DNA of 64,000 bases from Cinclus cinclus (GCF_963662255.1 NC_085046.1:26821970-26885969); one strand, 5' to 3'. Shown: positions 12,601 to 25,200, numbered from the stretch's first letter. Notes: generated by a model not told the origin, from the sequence alone. Translations and numbers: made by a program.

Positions 12601-13849
12601 AAAACGTCCCATTTAAAATGCAATAAATCACTATTACAGAAAAATTAATTATACACAAGTATTTTAAGGACTGCATCAGAAGAATACTCAGAAATATCTA
12701 AAAGATCTTAAAATTCCTCTCACCCATGAAAGAAACAGAGACAGAAACACAGCAACCAACCTTTGCTTTAGTCCTTGCCTAGCACAAAACCCACTTACCT
12801 TTCCACTTCCAGTACTATCTATGAATTTTAGAGTTACTTCAGAGGTTATTTTACAAGTACAGCAGAATCTTGTAGCAGATGATAGAAGTTTTTTTGCTCT
12901 TTCTCTTGGCAGGTAACTTTTTTCTTTAGCATCACTTTAAGCCTTCTGTAGACTTGGAAGGATTTATTTGATTACTATATTTGGAAACCTCCCAGTTAAG
13001 AGAAAGTGAGAAGCAAAGAATGTGTTAGGAGACTTCACACATGCAAAGATACACAGTGTCAGGGCAAACTGAATGTTTATATCCAGAAAGGGAAAACCAA
13101 GAAATTGATTTTTGTCTTTTCTAATAATATGCTACTTCTTTGAAAACTGTGCTAAAGCAGTGAGTTCAGCAATGAGGAATGTCATTGATTACTCCTCTGG
13201 TACTACTTTTTGTCACTACTACTCTCCTGTTAGATCCTCATTCAGCCTTTAAGAAACCTGAAAACATTAGGTTTTCATCAGACATTGTTAAAATACAATT
13301 TGACATAATATGTACCATGAGGTAGCAATCAGATATTTACCAATTCTTTCCGGTTTTGTTTTTGAAAGGAAAAAAAGTTCTATTAAAAAATTCTGACAAT
13401 ATGTAAGTCTGTCAGAATTCTTATGGGGATTAAAAAAAATAATAAATCTCTACAGGAAAGAGAAATTCTACCAGAGAATGTAGTATAAAGTAAAACATAA
13501 TAAGCAGGTGGCAGTTATAATTACCATTAAAATAAGTAGAGAGAGGGAGAAAGGAAATAATCCTTTGGTATCGGCTCTTCCAGAAAGCCAGCCACAATTG
13601 TAGAAGCTCATCCAGTAAAGATGATAAACTGTACAATGTTTCTTCTATCAAGTATACCTCTGTGAAAAGTCTCCAAATGTAAAGCAAGTAATATTCACAT
13701 TACTACAGAATTTTTAAAGGTACCCATTATACTTAACAAAGAATGTTTTAAATCTGATCTTGAGTGTTGCCAAATTCTCACGGTCAGCAGAAACTTAGGG
13801 ACCATTTCATCAACTGCTGAGATAAAACTTGGCAGTACTTAACATTCCA

Positions 13850-13976
13850 CAAAATATAAAGACCTGAAGGAAATGCTCGAAGAGGATGGAGCCAGACTCC
13901 TTTCAGTGGTGCCCGCTGACAAGACCAGAGGTAACAGGCACCACATGAAACACAGGAGGCTCCCCCTGGATGCTAG
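13850..13976 (+). mobile_element. CR1 LINE, 5' part of a copy split by an LTR
   Basis: The stretch reads GAGGATGGAGCCAGACTCCT, TTTCAGTGGTGCCCGCTGAC and AACACAGGAGGCTCCCCCTG. This is the conserved distal part of avian CR1 (end of ORF2 and 3' region). It breaks off at CTGGATGCTAG, where the LTR begins, and resumes at 14627. The left boundary is approximate. Confidence 0.85.
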
Positions 13977-14626
13977 AAGGCAGGTTTTGGCTGGAACAAA
14001 GTTAATTTCCTCCATAGTTCATAGTAGTTCATATGGGGTTATATTGTGGATTTTTGCTGAAAATAGTGTTGATAATCTGGAGATATTTTCATTACTACTG
14101 AACAGTGTTTACACAGAGTCAAAGCCTTTTCTGCTCATTACACCACCCTACCAGCAAAGAGACTGAAAGTGCACAAGTTGGGTGGGAAGACAGCTGGGAC
14201 ACCTGAAACCAACAGATCCAAGGAACATTCCACACCATATGGCATCATGCTCATCATTAGGAGCTGGACTTTGATAATCCCAGAGGGTCCTTTCTATCTC
14301 AATATGTTCTATGATTCTGTGATATATTCCTGGAGAAGAAGTAAGCATAGAATGTCCAGAACGATGGTGTCCGTATTCCCAAGTAACCCTCACTTACAAC
14401 AGTGCCTGCTTTCCTGGAGACGGCAGAACAACTTCCTGCCTGTGGGAAGAGGTGAATGAATGAATCCCTTGTTTTCCTCTGCTTGTGCACATGACTTTTG
14501 CTTTACCTATTAATCTGTCTTCAATCTCAACCCATACATTTTCTCACTTTTGTCCTTCCAGCTCTCTCCCCATCGCAACAGGGAGCAAGCTTTTGTGAGG
14601 GGCTTAGTTGGGGTTAAACCATGACA
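13977..14626 (+). mobile_element. Solo LTR of an endogenous retrovirus, inserted in CR1
   Basis: The sequence matches an avian LTR that I recall. Early in it are GGTTTTGGCTGGAACAAAGT and ACAGTGTTTACACAGAGTCA. Near the middle is CATTCCACACCATATGGCAT (normally just before the TATA region). The right part has TTTGCTTTACCTATTAATCT and TCTCAACCCATACATTTTCT. It ends GGGGTTAAACCATGACA at 14626, with the CA terminus typical of LTRs. The 5' terminus is decayed (TG not clear), so the start is approximate. No retroviral coding sequence flanks it, so it is a solo LTR left after recombination. A CR1-like tail interrupts it at about 14258-14321. The 5-base target size suggests an ERVL-type element, but the family name is uncertain. 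Confidence 0.8.
14258..14321 (+). mobile_element. Short CR1- or SINE-type 3' tail nested in the LTR
   Basis: The insert reads GAGCTGGACTTTGATAATCC, CAGAGGGTCCTTTCTATCTC and ends TTCTATGATTCTGTGAT. This is the diagnostic 3' end of CR1 with its ATTCTRTG octamers. The LTR sequence runs up to ATGCTCATCAT before it and resumes with ATATTCCTGGAGAAGAA after it. It is only about 65 bases long, consistent with a severely 5'-truncated retroposition. It could also be the tail of a CR1-mobilised SINE. Confidence 0.75.
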
Positions 14627-14822
14627 GTCAAGAAACTCTTGTACTGTAAGGGTGACTGAGAACGAGAACAGGTTGTCCAGAGATGATGGAGAGCCTCCAA
14701 CCTTAAAGATATTCAAAAGCTGTGCTGGACAACTGACTCTAGGTAGCCCTGACTGAGCAGGATATTTGGACAAGGTGACCTCTGCTGCTGCCTTCCAGCT
14801 TCACCTGTTCTGTGATTCTGTG
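14627..14822 (+). mobile_element. CR1 LINE, 3' part of the split copy
   Basis: It continues the element broken at 13976: GTCAAGAAACTCTTGTACTG, then GAGAACAGGTTGTCCAGAGA, AAAGATATTCAAAAGCTGTG and the 3' terminus TTCTGTGATTCTGTG near 14822. The two pieces join in the correct CR1 order and strand, so the LTR came later. Confidence 0.88.
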
Positions 14823-17653
14823 AAATACACGTACCAGTTTGAAATTCGAAAGCCACAAAGGCAGTATTTGGTCATATATTTTCCAGAATCTTCTAAATTT
14901 TCTAGCTTCACCATGCCAAAGCTTAAAGTACTATATGAAACCTAAAAGACATTATGCATTTATAAAAGTAGTCAGCAAGAAAGTGCTCTCTGTTAAGGTT
15001 TGGAATCCGTTAATCACAAGCCTTTTTATAAAGCCTGTACCTTCCTACAACTGGCTATTTAATTCCATGCCACAGATTCTGTATCAGAAAACTGACAGGA
15101 AGAACAATTTATTATGAAAACCATCTATAGAATATAAAATTTAGCTAATAGACAATTACCAGAAACTTAAATGCAACATGTACTCACACTTCATTAAATA
15201 TTAACTACACTAGAGATTTATTGCAAAATCTTTTTTTATAATTATTACATCCAGTGGAGTGGAGAAAGAACTGTGACAGATACAAAATAACAGAAAAAAA
15301 TTAAAACAATACATTCAGAAATCTTAATAATGCACTCTTTATGGATTACCACAAGTGCTAAATCTAATAGTTCACTGAGCAATGTATACTTATATTCATT
15401 CTTAAAACTCTTCCTCCCAGTACTTCTAAGTATTAGACAAATATAAACTCATTTTCTAAATACTGAAGAATCAGTCCATTTGCTAATTTAAGGGACAAAA
15501 TTATTGAGATAATAATTTTCCACAGAATCCAGATCATCAAAACTGCTGAAATGATGCTATGCTGTCAGGTTAATAAAATTTCTAGGTAGGTAAATAGTTT
15601 TCTTCACTTTCTACAATTTTTCTAATGATTGATTATACCTGAATGCCTTGGGTAACTCAAAACAGAACTTCAAGAAAGAGAGAAAGCTCAAGTGTGTCTT
15701 TTTATGGCATAATAATATTCAACTGAAAGTCATTCCAGAGGGAACAGCACCTTAGTGGGAAGCTATAGTTGCACATCCCAAGAAGCTTCACTAAGCTCAA
15801 TAACAAACCCTATCCTTTTAAAAGGCTGAGATAACATTATACCACTTTAGCACAGCTCCTTTGGCTACATCACTTAGAAAATTAGAAATGTCATTCTCTA
15901 TTTGAATTCACCTTCAGGAAAGAAGGTTAACTCATTGGCAAGGAAATTTTAACAGGTCAGATCTTTCAAAATCAATAATGAACTGCACTTGAGATATCTT
16001 TCCAAAGGGATAACTTCAATTAAAACAGCCCTCACCAGAGATAATGAGTAGAGAAGGAAGGTTAGTGTTGGACAAAGAAACACTGGCCCCCTTGCCAAGT
16101 ACGTGATGCAAAGATACTTATCAGCCTGAATTATGCTGAAATATCTTCAAAAGGCTCTGAAAAATAGAAAGGTCATTTTGTCTCAAGGAGACTCTATACA
16201 AACAGATAAGAGTGACTGGGAATCTTTCCTAATAATTTTTTTAAAAATTTATCAACATTAAAACATTCGCTGGACTCAGGAACAAAGGGAAAAAACCTGT
16301 TATGGGAATTTCAATGTCACTGTCAAAGGACTTTGACAGTGATCATATGGCCATTGTTTATTTTTCTGGAGGATGCAGAATAGGTAATTATCCATCCAGG
16401 CTACATTAGCAGCCATAAAATTCTCTCTCACCTTATTCAGATGCACTATGGAAGAAGCAACGTGTTCAAGCAGGAACACACAGAAATTTTGCCTAAGTCT
16501 CCATCATAATGTAAAATTTGACTTAATTCCAATTTTACAGAAGAATTGGGGTAGCCCTTACTTCCTTTTAAAATACAAAATTTATGATTTGGTAACAACA
16601 ATTGCCTCATGGGGAAGTATAATAAAATAATTATAAATCAAATACAGGAGCCTAAATTTGTCTACCTTGACCTCATTATTAAATTGTTGATACCGATGCC
16701 TTTTTGTCCCTATTCTTGCCTCATAACAGTATTATTTAGGATGCTTCTTTTCCTTGCAGTGAAAAATAGTCACAGTCATCTAGACAGTGGTCACACTTTA
16801 AGAAGGGCACATTTATTTGTTCAACAGCAGGTAATTGCAAGCAAAGCAAAGCTCAAACCAGTATGGCACCACTGAAAAAAACAAAAGCCAGCTGGGTAGC
16901 AAAGAGAATGAAATATACTCCCAACCACATGCATCTCATTATATGCAAATCACAGCACCCTGTTTAATTAGTAAGCTCTGCATTTTTCCTTCCAGTTTGG
17001 ATTTTTAAAGGCAATAAAGATATTCCAGAGAAGGAGGTTACAGTAATGACAAACCTGACTTCATGCCAGTCAACCAGAATTTCACTAGTTTAGCATAGGA
17101 CCACGTATATCTATCTTATCAGGCATGGTATTGTAAAATAGAAAAGGAACTCAAATCAGAAAGGAGACTTCTTTCTTTTGACCACTCAAGCAAATCACCA
17201 GGGAGACAGAATTCTCTCCCTAGAAATTTTGATGTTGAAACTAGATGCTTTTCTGCAAGATGCATTCAATTACTCATGATCATTTTCTTTTTATAAGATC
17301 CAAATACACCTGACCTTACTGTGCCAGATGTTGTGCAATTTCAGAGAGCCAAAGTGCCCATGTGCTACTCCACAGGGTTCATAAGCTGGATTGGGCTCAG
17401 GGGAGACATGTACAAAGCACATGCAGAATAAACAATTGATGACTGTGTGTAAGTTGGACTAATGTTTTTCTTTGATTGCTTCTTTGCTGGGCTTTCCTGG
17501 GAAGGTTTATGTCAAATAAAAAAAGTGAAAACTGTAGAGAAGAGCCAGTAAAAAGTGAGAGTTGAATTTAGGTACTACAAAAATAAGAAAAGGAAGAAGA
17601 AATGTCAACAGTCGACCAGGAAAGGAAAAGAGCTAAAACCAGTGGATTTCACC
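14823..17653. other. Intronic stretch with no recognised element
   Basis: About 2.8 kb of AT-rich unique sequence. It holds one striking 26-base inverted repeat at 16317-16342. Open frames of 60 to 92 codons here carry no domain signature. Confidence 0.6.
16317..16342. repeat. Near-perfect palindrome, 12-bp arms
   Basis: TCACTGTCAAAG is followed by GA and then its exact reverse complement CTTTGACAGTGA. The spacer is only two bases, so the element could form a tight hairpin or serve as a symmetric binding site. No known site is recognised. Confidence 0.9.
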
Positions 17654-17684
<31 letters not shown>

Positions 17685-17745
17685 CAAACACAACAACAAC
17701 AAAAAACACACACAAAAAACACCAAACAAACAAAAAACCCCTAAT
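17654..17745. repeat. 39-base A run followed by an A/C-rich tract
   Basis: An uninterrupted run of 39 A occupies 17654-17692. It is followed by A/C low-complexity DNA with CAACAAC, CACACAC and CAAACAAAC units. CR1 does not end in poly(A), so this is not a CR1 tail. It is either a simple-repeat expansion or the tail of another retroposed sequence. Confidence 0.9.
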
Positions 17746-17770
17746 TTACTAATTTCTGAAGCTGCTACTT

Positions 17771-17809
17771 GAGACTGAAGACTTCAGGTAGCAAGTCTTC
17801 AGCTGTCTC
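17771..17809. repeat. Inverted repeat (stem-loop) beside the A run
   Basis: CTGAAGACTT at 17775-17784 and AAGTCTTCAG at 17793-17802 are exact reverse complements separated by eight bases. Beyond a three-base bulge, GAGAC (17771-17775) and GTCTC (17805-17809) can extend the pairing. Confidence 0.85.
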
Positions 17810-17879
17810 AAAACTTACTTCCTTCAGTTAGGCAGGAATTTTTAATAATTTTCAAAACAGACAGTAATTGTGCAATCCA

Positions 17880-18290
17880 GACAAATTAGTGCAAGGTTTT
17901 ATTGCAGAGCACCTAAAGGTTTTCACACAGGCATTTTCCCACTGTCCCCTGACACCCTGCTTGCAGACCCCACCCTGACCAGTGCAGGCACCCTGCCTAG
18001 CAGCAGCAGCACAGGTGGAATGCTGCTCACACTCCTGATGTGAGATTAGAATCCCTCCAATCACACGGGGGGCTGCTGGTGCCAAGGAGCATCCCGACCC
18101 TGCTCCACAGGCAAAAGGCATTTGCAGAACTGGATGTTGCTGCCAGATGACCCATACTCCAAGCATCCCTGGCAGTTTGCCACAGCCATGGCATCACTTA
18201 TGACCCCGTATTAGCTGTTGCTGATTGAGTGGCCATAAGGGTGCTGTGTTGCTCACCTTTCCTACTGTTCTCCTTAAAGCTGTGGTTTAT
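17880..18290 (-). other. GC-richer block, possible old LTR remnant (minus strand)
   Basis: This block is clearly richer in G and C than its surroundings. On the minus strand it contains GCTCTGCAATAAAACCTTGC, a polyadenylation-type hexamer in a setting like the R region of a retroviral LTR, preceded by GC-rich sequence. I cannot match it to a known LTR and see no terminal repeats or target duplication. A decayed LTR, a retroposed 3' UTR or unique sequence are all possible. Confidence 0.3.
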
Positions 18291-20439
18291 AGGGCCTTGT
18301 CAGATCCCATTACTCTTTGGACCACAGCACCTGACCATTTATTAAAATTAAGACACCTGTTGCAAGTCCAGAAGTAAATTTAAGTTAGATGTTAACCCAG
18401 AGTAAAAATATCATTAGTGGGCCAGGAAGCATTTTTCCAGCATAAATTAATCTGAATCACTCTATTAATGTTATCTGTTATGCTTCTACATTAACAGAGT
18501 AAAATAAAACATAAAAAGCTTTTTGAAACATGCTAGTGGGTGAACTTGCTTTCTTGCTTTTTAAGGGAAGGTAAAATAAAACATACACTGTCTACAAATT
18601 ATTATTAATTTAAAGCTGCAGAGAGCACTGTTTTATGATGTAACTGAATATGCTGATTCATGAATTTGAATTAAATTTATTTAGAGCAGTAGCCTTTATT
18701 GAATGTATGTTTTGATTTTTAGATAAGGAGGGACACATTTTAGCTCTTTTAGTTCTTTGCTTTTTCAATAATTTAAACACTAATTGCTAAAATCCAACCA
18801 CAGAAGTTCAGACAGTGATTCTACTACTCCCTTGGTGGCTTTAAGACCTTGGTTTCAGTCACTAATCAAGATACTAACAGGCCTTTCTCTATTATTAGGA
18901 ATTATATCAGGTTTCACATTTTCTCTGTAAGAAATGGAACACTTATCCAAGCAAATGTAGTATTAACTGTATGTTTCACTTCAAATGCTCTTTAACACCC
19001 ACAGGATTTTCACTATCAACATCTATACAGGCCAACTATATTACACAACCTGCAAACCAGAAATAAGAAATAGTCTCAAAGGCAATGCAAGTGTTCCTAT
19101 AAAACTACCCTAAGTTTTCTTTAGATAATACAAATTATCTGGAATTGTTTGTAATAAAATTATGTCTTCTAATTATTTTTCAGCTTCTTGTTTCTCTGAA
19201 ACTTTCCAAACATAAAGGTTTGAAAGCAAAAGAATAATTAAAACTGTTCCTCTAACGGGCAATGTCCATATTTCCATTGTGCTGCAACAACCATCAGGTT
19301 GATGTTTTGATATTGGTTTGCAAGAAGCATTTGCAAAACATAAAACACTTGCAAAGCATAGGAAGATTGTCCATTGTCATCACATAAATCTCTAGAAGTT
19401 TCAATAACAAAAATAAGGACATTTCCCTCCCCACCCCATTATTCAGATATATGCTCTTTCATCAGATGGCGCAAAACATTCCAAATAAATGGACTGCATG
19501 ATTTACAAGGAATCTACAAAGAATAACTCAGTCCTAACTGAGGCTTTACACCAACATTTCAATATAAATGGCCTATGTATATCCCCCCTCTTTTGGACAT
19601 TAAAGGGTTGATTTCTACCATACATATAATAGTAGCAAGGGAGGAAGGCTGTTTCTGTTACTTTGTGGTACCCATGTGCTCAAAACACCCAAACTATCCA
19701 ATGATATTTACTTATTCCTGGTATTACTCTAGCCTTTAATGAGGCTTGAATACATATGGACCTCCTAAGGTTTTAACTGAAAACATGGGGAACACTACAG
19801 GGAATTTTTTTAAAAAGAGAATGAAAGTGTTTTGGGGCTACAGTGTTTGAAAACACAGATTGCAGCTTGGCAATCTTGATGGGGAGCAAAGAAAATTACT
19901 TGCCCAGAGATGACAACATCATCCCGAAGAATGCAAGATTGTTTTATCCTTTCTCCCACCATCATCAATTAAAACAATGGAAAGAGGTATAGTTGTACAC
20001 AGAAAAAAAAAAAAATCTATATTCTGCAACAATACTGTGAACTAAGAATTTATTACGCCTAACAGCACAGCACAGAACTGGATCCCTGAAAACTTGCTTC
20101 AACACACAGAATTAAAAAATCAGTGAGAAAACCAAAGGCTTTCAAATTCCAGCTCAGTGCATTTTTGGTTCATCGGAAATACATAATGCATTTCTTTGAC
20201 ACTGCATATGTGTCAGAACTACTTTTAAAGTTGAGATAATACAATAAAAGTTTCCATGATACATATTGAGAAGAAACATTGCAACATTGTAAAAGATGCT
20301 TCATTTTTAATGGCATTTTCAGTTGGTTAAAAAGATCATTTTCTCAATCCAAAAGAATTCCATTAATATATTTCAGAAGTGGCACAAGACCACAGCTACA
20401 ATCCATTGGTTGCAACCATCAAAGCATCACAGGAGAGCA

Positions 20440-20503
20440 CATACACATATATATTTGTATATATGCATACATGTGTGTGTGTATATATATATATATGTAT
20501 ATA
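20440..20503. repeat. TA/TG microsatellite
   Basis: Alternating ATATAT, GTGTGTGTGT and TATATATATATATAT blocks form a purine-pyrimidine alternating tract. Two overlapping open frames across it are artefacts of the repeat. Confidence 0.9.
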
Positions 20504-21897
20504 ACAATTTTACAGTCCAGTTTGCTTTTGTCTGTATATTTCAAGAGGTTTAAGGGGCTGGACAATTAATACCCACACAGGGAATGTTTTCTTGATCTGA
20601 AATCACCTGTTTGCAGAGTACTGGAAACCAACCACAAGAGAAATTTTATTTTCCAGGAGTTCATGGAAGAGATGGACAAAATATATAGGTCAATCATGTT
20701 CTCAGAAGTAAATCCCAAACCAGTAAGTACACACAACTGCATTCACAGTGTGACCAAAATGGAATCTCTTGAGACTGTTCAAGATAACAAATGATTCAAC
20801 AAGCCTTTGCCTCCTCTATATACATTCCTATACCACCTAATGCCATCAAAAGAGCAGTGGCTTCAGTGTTCACATCATGTTCCTACTGAGGTATCTTATA
20901 GCAAGTTAACACTCATAAAATGCATGGCAAAAGAGGAACTGGAGGCTTTGCAGAGAGAGGTGATGCCATTCAATGAGTTTAGAGACATTAAGCCAGAGGC
21001 AGCAAACACAAGTCAGTGTGAACTACTCTCTGGTGGCTGTAAACCTCACACCTCTACAAACTCTGAGCCCTTGATTTACAACAGGTCATGGGCACTCAGC
21101 CACACTTAAAAGATGCACACCCTCCCTCAAATCCCTACCCAGAAAACGTTCTTCTAAACATACATCTCAGAGAAGACTTAGGCCATTATTTTCTCATGCA
21201 TATAGAGCCATGACAACTTTATTTTCCTTCATTCTTTAACATCCACAACAAACCCCTCTTCAGTAGTCAACATTTCATTGCAAATCTTGGATTGAATGAA
21301 AAAGCTTCATTAACCGGGAGTAAAGAGCAAAGGAAGAAACTGAACTCAATGTATGCATCTCAGGATTTCTCTTTGCTCTTCTGACCCCTTAGGGTTCACT
21401 TTTGCATCACCATTTAGAAGTTTAGCTCAAAACAGGCAGAGCTCTCATTGACTAAGGAAGATAGCACTTGGGAAGCTCATCACCCAAACTTGCCATATCA
21501 CATTAGTGATGACATCAACTTTTGAACCTCTTGCAGAAAATGTCCCAGACAAAGTCCAAATTAGCAATCCAGATAAAATGAGCCCCAAAAGACACTAGCA
21601 GGTGGCTGGACAGTAACAAACAATGGCTAAGCAGCAACTCATGGTAGAGACTTCCCTGTATGTTCAGCTGATGTCCTCCTTCAGAGACACGAGAAGGATG
21701 CTCGCTCCTCTATCCTTGTTATTTCAGAAATGGTCTGATGATCATGCCAAGGTCAGAATTGTGGCCTAGGGAAATCCTCCAACACCAGTCCAAAAAGCAC
21801 AGTAGGAGCATTGCTAGTAAATCAATCTGCTTCACAGCTGTAAATTGCATCATTGTCCTGGAAGCTGTGGCCTAAATAAATACACTAAGGCTGTGGG

Positions 21898-22008
21898 GAA
21901 ACAAAACAAAACAAAACAAAAACCTCAAAACTAAAACCATACCAAACCAAAAACAAAAAAAAAAAACCAAAAAAAAAAAACCCAAAAAAAAAAAAAAAAA
22001 GGAAAAAA
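21898..22008. repeat. A/C-rich low-complexity tract
   Basis: It contains (ACAAA)n at the left, then A runs of 12, 12 and 17 separated by CC or CCC (the last at 21984-22000). Confidence 0.9.
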
Positions 22009-22139
22009 ACAAGTCTGAGGACAAGAGGCCACCTACATGCTCAAACTGTCCCTGGCAGGGTGCTTTGATGTTCCTCAGGTCTATTCCCTGTGAAAGGCTG
22101 GATTACCAGCTGGGTTATCAGCACATGGGATTTAACATT

Positions 22140-22222
22140 TGGTCAGTCCTGAAGTGGTCAGGCAGTTAGAATAGATTATCTTTGTAAGTCTTTTACAACA
22201 GAATGCTTCTATTCTATATGAC
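22140..22222 (+). mobile_element. CR1 3' end
   Basis: TGAAGTGGTCAGGCAGTTAG followed by AATAGATTATCTTTGTAAGT and ATTCTATA resembles the avian CR1 3' terminus (gtggtcaggcagttggacta...gatgatctttgtaggtccc...attctat). The element may extend left towards 22040, but that part is too diverged to call. Confidence 0.65.
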
Positions 22223-25200
22223 CATATTTTACCTCTGATTGATCTCCTTAATGAATACCTATTTCCTAGAAATCTACTAAACTCTTGACCTCCACAACTT
22301 TATAATTCTCTGTCTGCTGTTTCAGAAGAACTAATAACGCCTAAGGAAAGGGATTTTAAAAGCATTTATTTTGCAGTTTTCATAATTGCACAATATTCCT
22401 GTGAAAAACTGCATAGACCTGAGGTGTTGGATAGCCACACTGGGATTATCATTTATACTTCTGCATACAAATAAGGTGGAGGGGATCCATGATGATAAGA
22501 TTTGGATGAGCCTTGTTTTTCATGAACTGACTATTTTCTAGTAAATGAAGAAAGGTTTTTAAACAAGTAGAACAAAATTGCAATTAAAATCAAAACAAAC
22601 AGGATATTTCTCACAAAACGTGTAAAAACAAATTGGAAACTTTTGCTGTAGGTGGTTGTGTGCAAAGAGCAGCAGGACATGGCTAGAGAGGAAAAAAATC
22701 ACAGCAGTTATTGCACAGAAAGGGATTACAACTGCTTTAGGAAAACACAATTTGCTGGAGGCAAGGATAGTATTTAGAGGTGGTGTCTGTACATAACTGC
22801 CCTCATTTCATACTCCTCCCCAGGCATCCAGAAACAGGCAAGGGCACAGAAAAGATACTCTGTTAAATTCACCTTTGTTTTGATTTGATTTGAATGTTCT
22901 CTTTTTTAATCAGCACGTATAAACATCCATGCTGACAGATTTCTTCCTTCTATCCCAAAATCATCATGAATGCTTCATCAAATCCAGCAAAGTCCATGCT
23001 GTCCTGTGTGTCCCAAATGTCACCACACTCAACACAGGGAACTCCATAGAAAACATATTCTTACTGAACTGTGAGGTGGAAGAGCATGAAAAGATACATC
23101 TTATGAAGAAAGTATTGCTTTAGAGGAAAAATAGTTGCATATAGAAATTCTAAAGAGAGCCTAAAAGAAAAATGAAAAACTTCCTAAGAGTTATTTGTTC
23201 AAAGGAAAAACAGCCAGAGCTACTTTGGGCTTTCTTCACCTTTAGTTCTGGATATTTCAGTAAATCATATGCAAGATAAATACTTGTAGAATAATTTTCT
23301 TCTTTATTATGCAGAATTAGATTAAATGTCTTTCTATGGTGTAGAAACAGACAAGATTTCCAGGGTTGCTGTGTCTTTTTTTAAATACATTTACATGTAT
23401 ACATATGCACCTGTCAAGTAATTATAACATATTATTTATGCTAAACATATATAACCTATATACGCCATCAAGTTCTGATAAAATTTAGTTTACTTTTAGT
23501 GTTGTATAAAACACCAAGTAGTTGTATATGCCCTATTAATTAGGGAGGGGGAGCAAAAAGTGGAAATTATGTAGGAAGAAGGCAAAAAAATTCCCTCAGA
23601 TCTGTATAATTTACTCTTGTTTACCACTGTAATCAATAAATAGGAAAATATACCTTACATAGATATCTACAATCAGAATCTTAAGGCTTTATAATAGTGC
23701 AACATTTTTGCTTAATTGTTCCCTACTCAGAAAATATAAAGCAGCTCTCAAGAAGCTAATCTTTAAGAAGTCTGAATATTTTTTCTGCTTGAAGGAAATA
23801 AACCTCTCATCCCATGACAGCAAGACCCCATTACAGAATGTGCTAATTGGCTGCACCCTTTGGGAGCTCAGCACACTTCACCTTTTATTTCAAGGCTGAC
23901 ACTGCACCTTAGTGTGAGGTTATCACATTAGTCATTCCCTGTTGTGAAACACCATGTGTGAAACTAGAATGCAAGTGCAAAATGACCGAGATTCACTCTG
24001 ACTTCAGTGTCAGCACAAGGTTCCTGTCATATGCATGGAAGTGAGTGCATGTGATGTGTTTTTGCCCACCTTAGTTATACAAGTATCATGAAAACTTTTC
24101 AGTTTGGATACTGCTGTCACTTTATGAATGCCTGCAGATACTTCTTTCATGCTAAAATGTGACTACCCCTTAGCACAAAACAAGTTATCTGGTTTTTTTT
24201 AGAATTTTCTTTGTCAGCTTCAGGAAGGCAAAAAACCCTGAAACGGATCATAATTTTCACACAGCCTTATCCCTGCACATTTAAGTACAGTGAATAACAT
24301 GGAGGTGCTTACAGAGGCTGTACAAGCAGTTGTTTTGAACCGTGCAAAAAAAGAAAATCAAGAATGCCACAACTTTGTTGTCCATCTCCAAACTATTGTA
24401 GAATGACTAGAGTAAACAATAATAAACCTTGAGATGCTTCACTGTAACAGCTTAATGAGAAAGAACTAAATTATACACACACATCCAAAAATCCCTTGAA
24501 GAAGGAAAAAACACTGTCCCTACTCCCTCCACACATGAAATGCCAGCCAACTCCATGTGTGAAGCCTGAGCATAAGCTGAACAGCATCAGGTCTACATGC
24601 ACTGAACAAACCCAGCTGGTACAATGAGATGTCTGATACTTATTTCATATTATATCAGGAATCACAAATACATGAATTAATTATATACAAGCTTTCTGAA
24701 ACATATCTAATAGAGATCACTTTTATCAAATACTGAAGCATTCCTTCTTTCTTTAGCTACATAGTCTGACATATGCACACACATTCCCATTTCATCAAAC
24801 AGACAAAAATAGTTGGGGCAAAATGCTATTTTTTAATACCTAGGCAATCTACCCAATAGTATAAAAAGTATACCATAGAAAGAAACCAAACCTAACCAAA
24901 TACCTAAAATGTGAATTTGCATCTCACATTCTGTCTTAGTCAGTTCTGTGATTGTATTGTAAGCCCCAAATATTTCTGTTGCTTCTTCTCAATTCAGGAC
25001 ACTGAAAAACCCCACAATCTATATAACCTATATTAGAAGCCAAACTAAATGCACACTCATTGCTCCCTCCTCCTCCAATATGTTGAAATCAGGCACAGAA
25101 AAAAACTTTTGCTCTGAAGTGAAGTAAAACAATATCATTAAAATAATTTAAAAATTAACAAAGTAGACAAAATTAACAAGTAGAAAAAATATTTTATGAC

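Larger units (their letters stand above)
4251..13849. other. Long intronic stretch without a gene
   Basis: About 9.6 kb of AT-rich intron. It holds a (TTTA)n run at 5881-5900, a short GTT repeat near 8790-8805, a small tandem repeat at 9573-9624 and a 13-base A run at 10640-10652. Open frames here are at most about 85 codons, have no recognisable domain and show no splice-bounded structure. A charged open stretch at 6649-6840 was examined and not accepted as coding. Confidence 0.6.
18291..22139. other. Intronic stretch with simple repeats only
   Basis: About 3.8 kb of AT-rich intron with a TA/TG microsatellite at 20440-20503 and an A/C tract at 21898-22008. Open frames up to 100 codons (for example 20807-21109) have no recognisable features. 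Confidence 0.6.

Noticed and set aside
17555..17752. Lysine-rich 65-codon open frame
   Set aside because: Most of it is the translated 39-base A run and A/C tract.
20279..20569. Two overlapping open frames of 96 and 76 codons
   Set aside because: They run through the TA/TG microsatellite, which generates artificial repeat-encoded residues.
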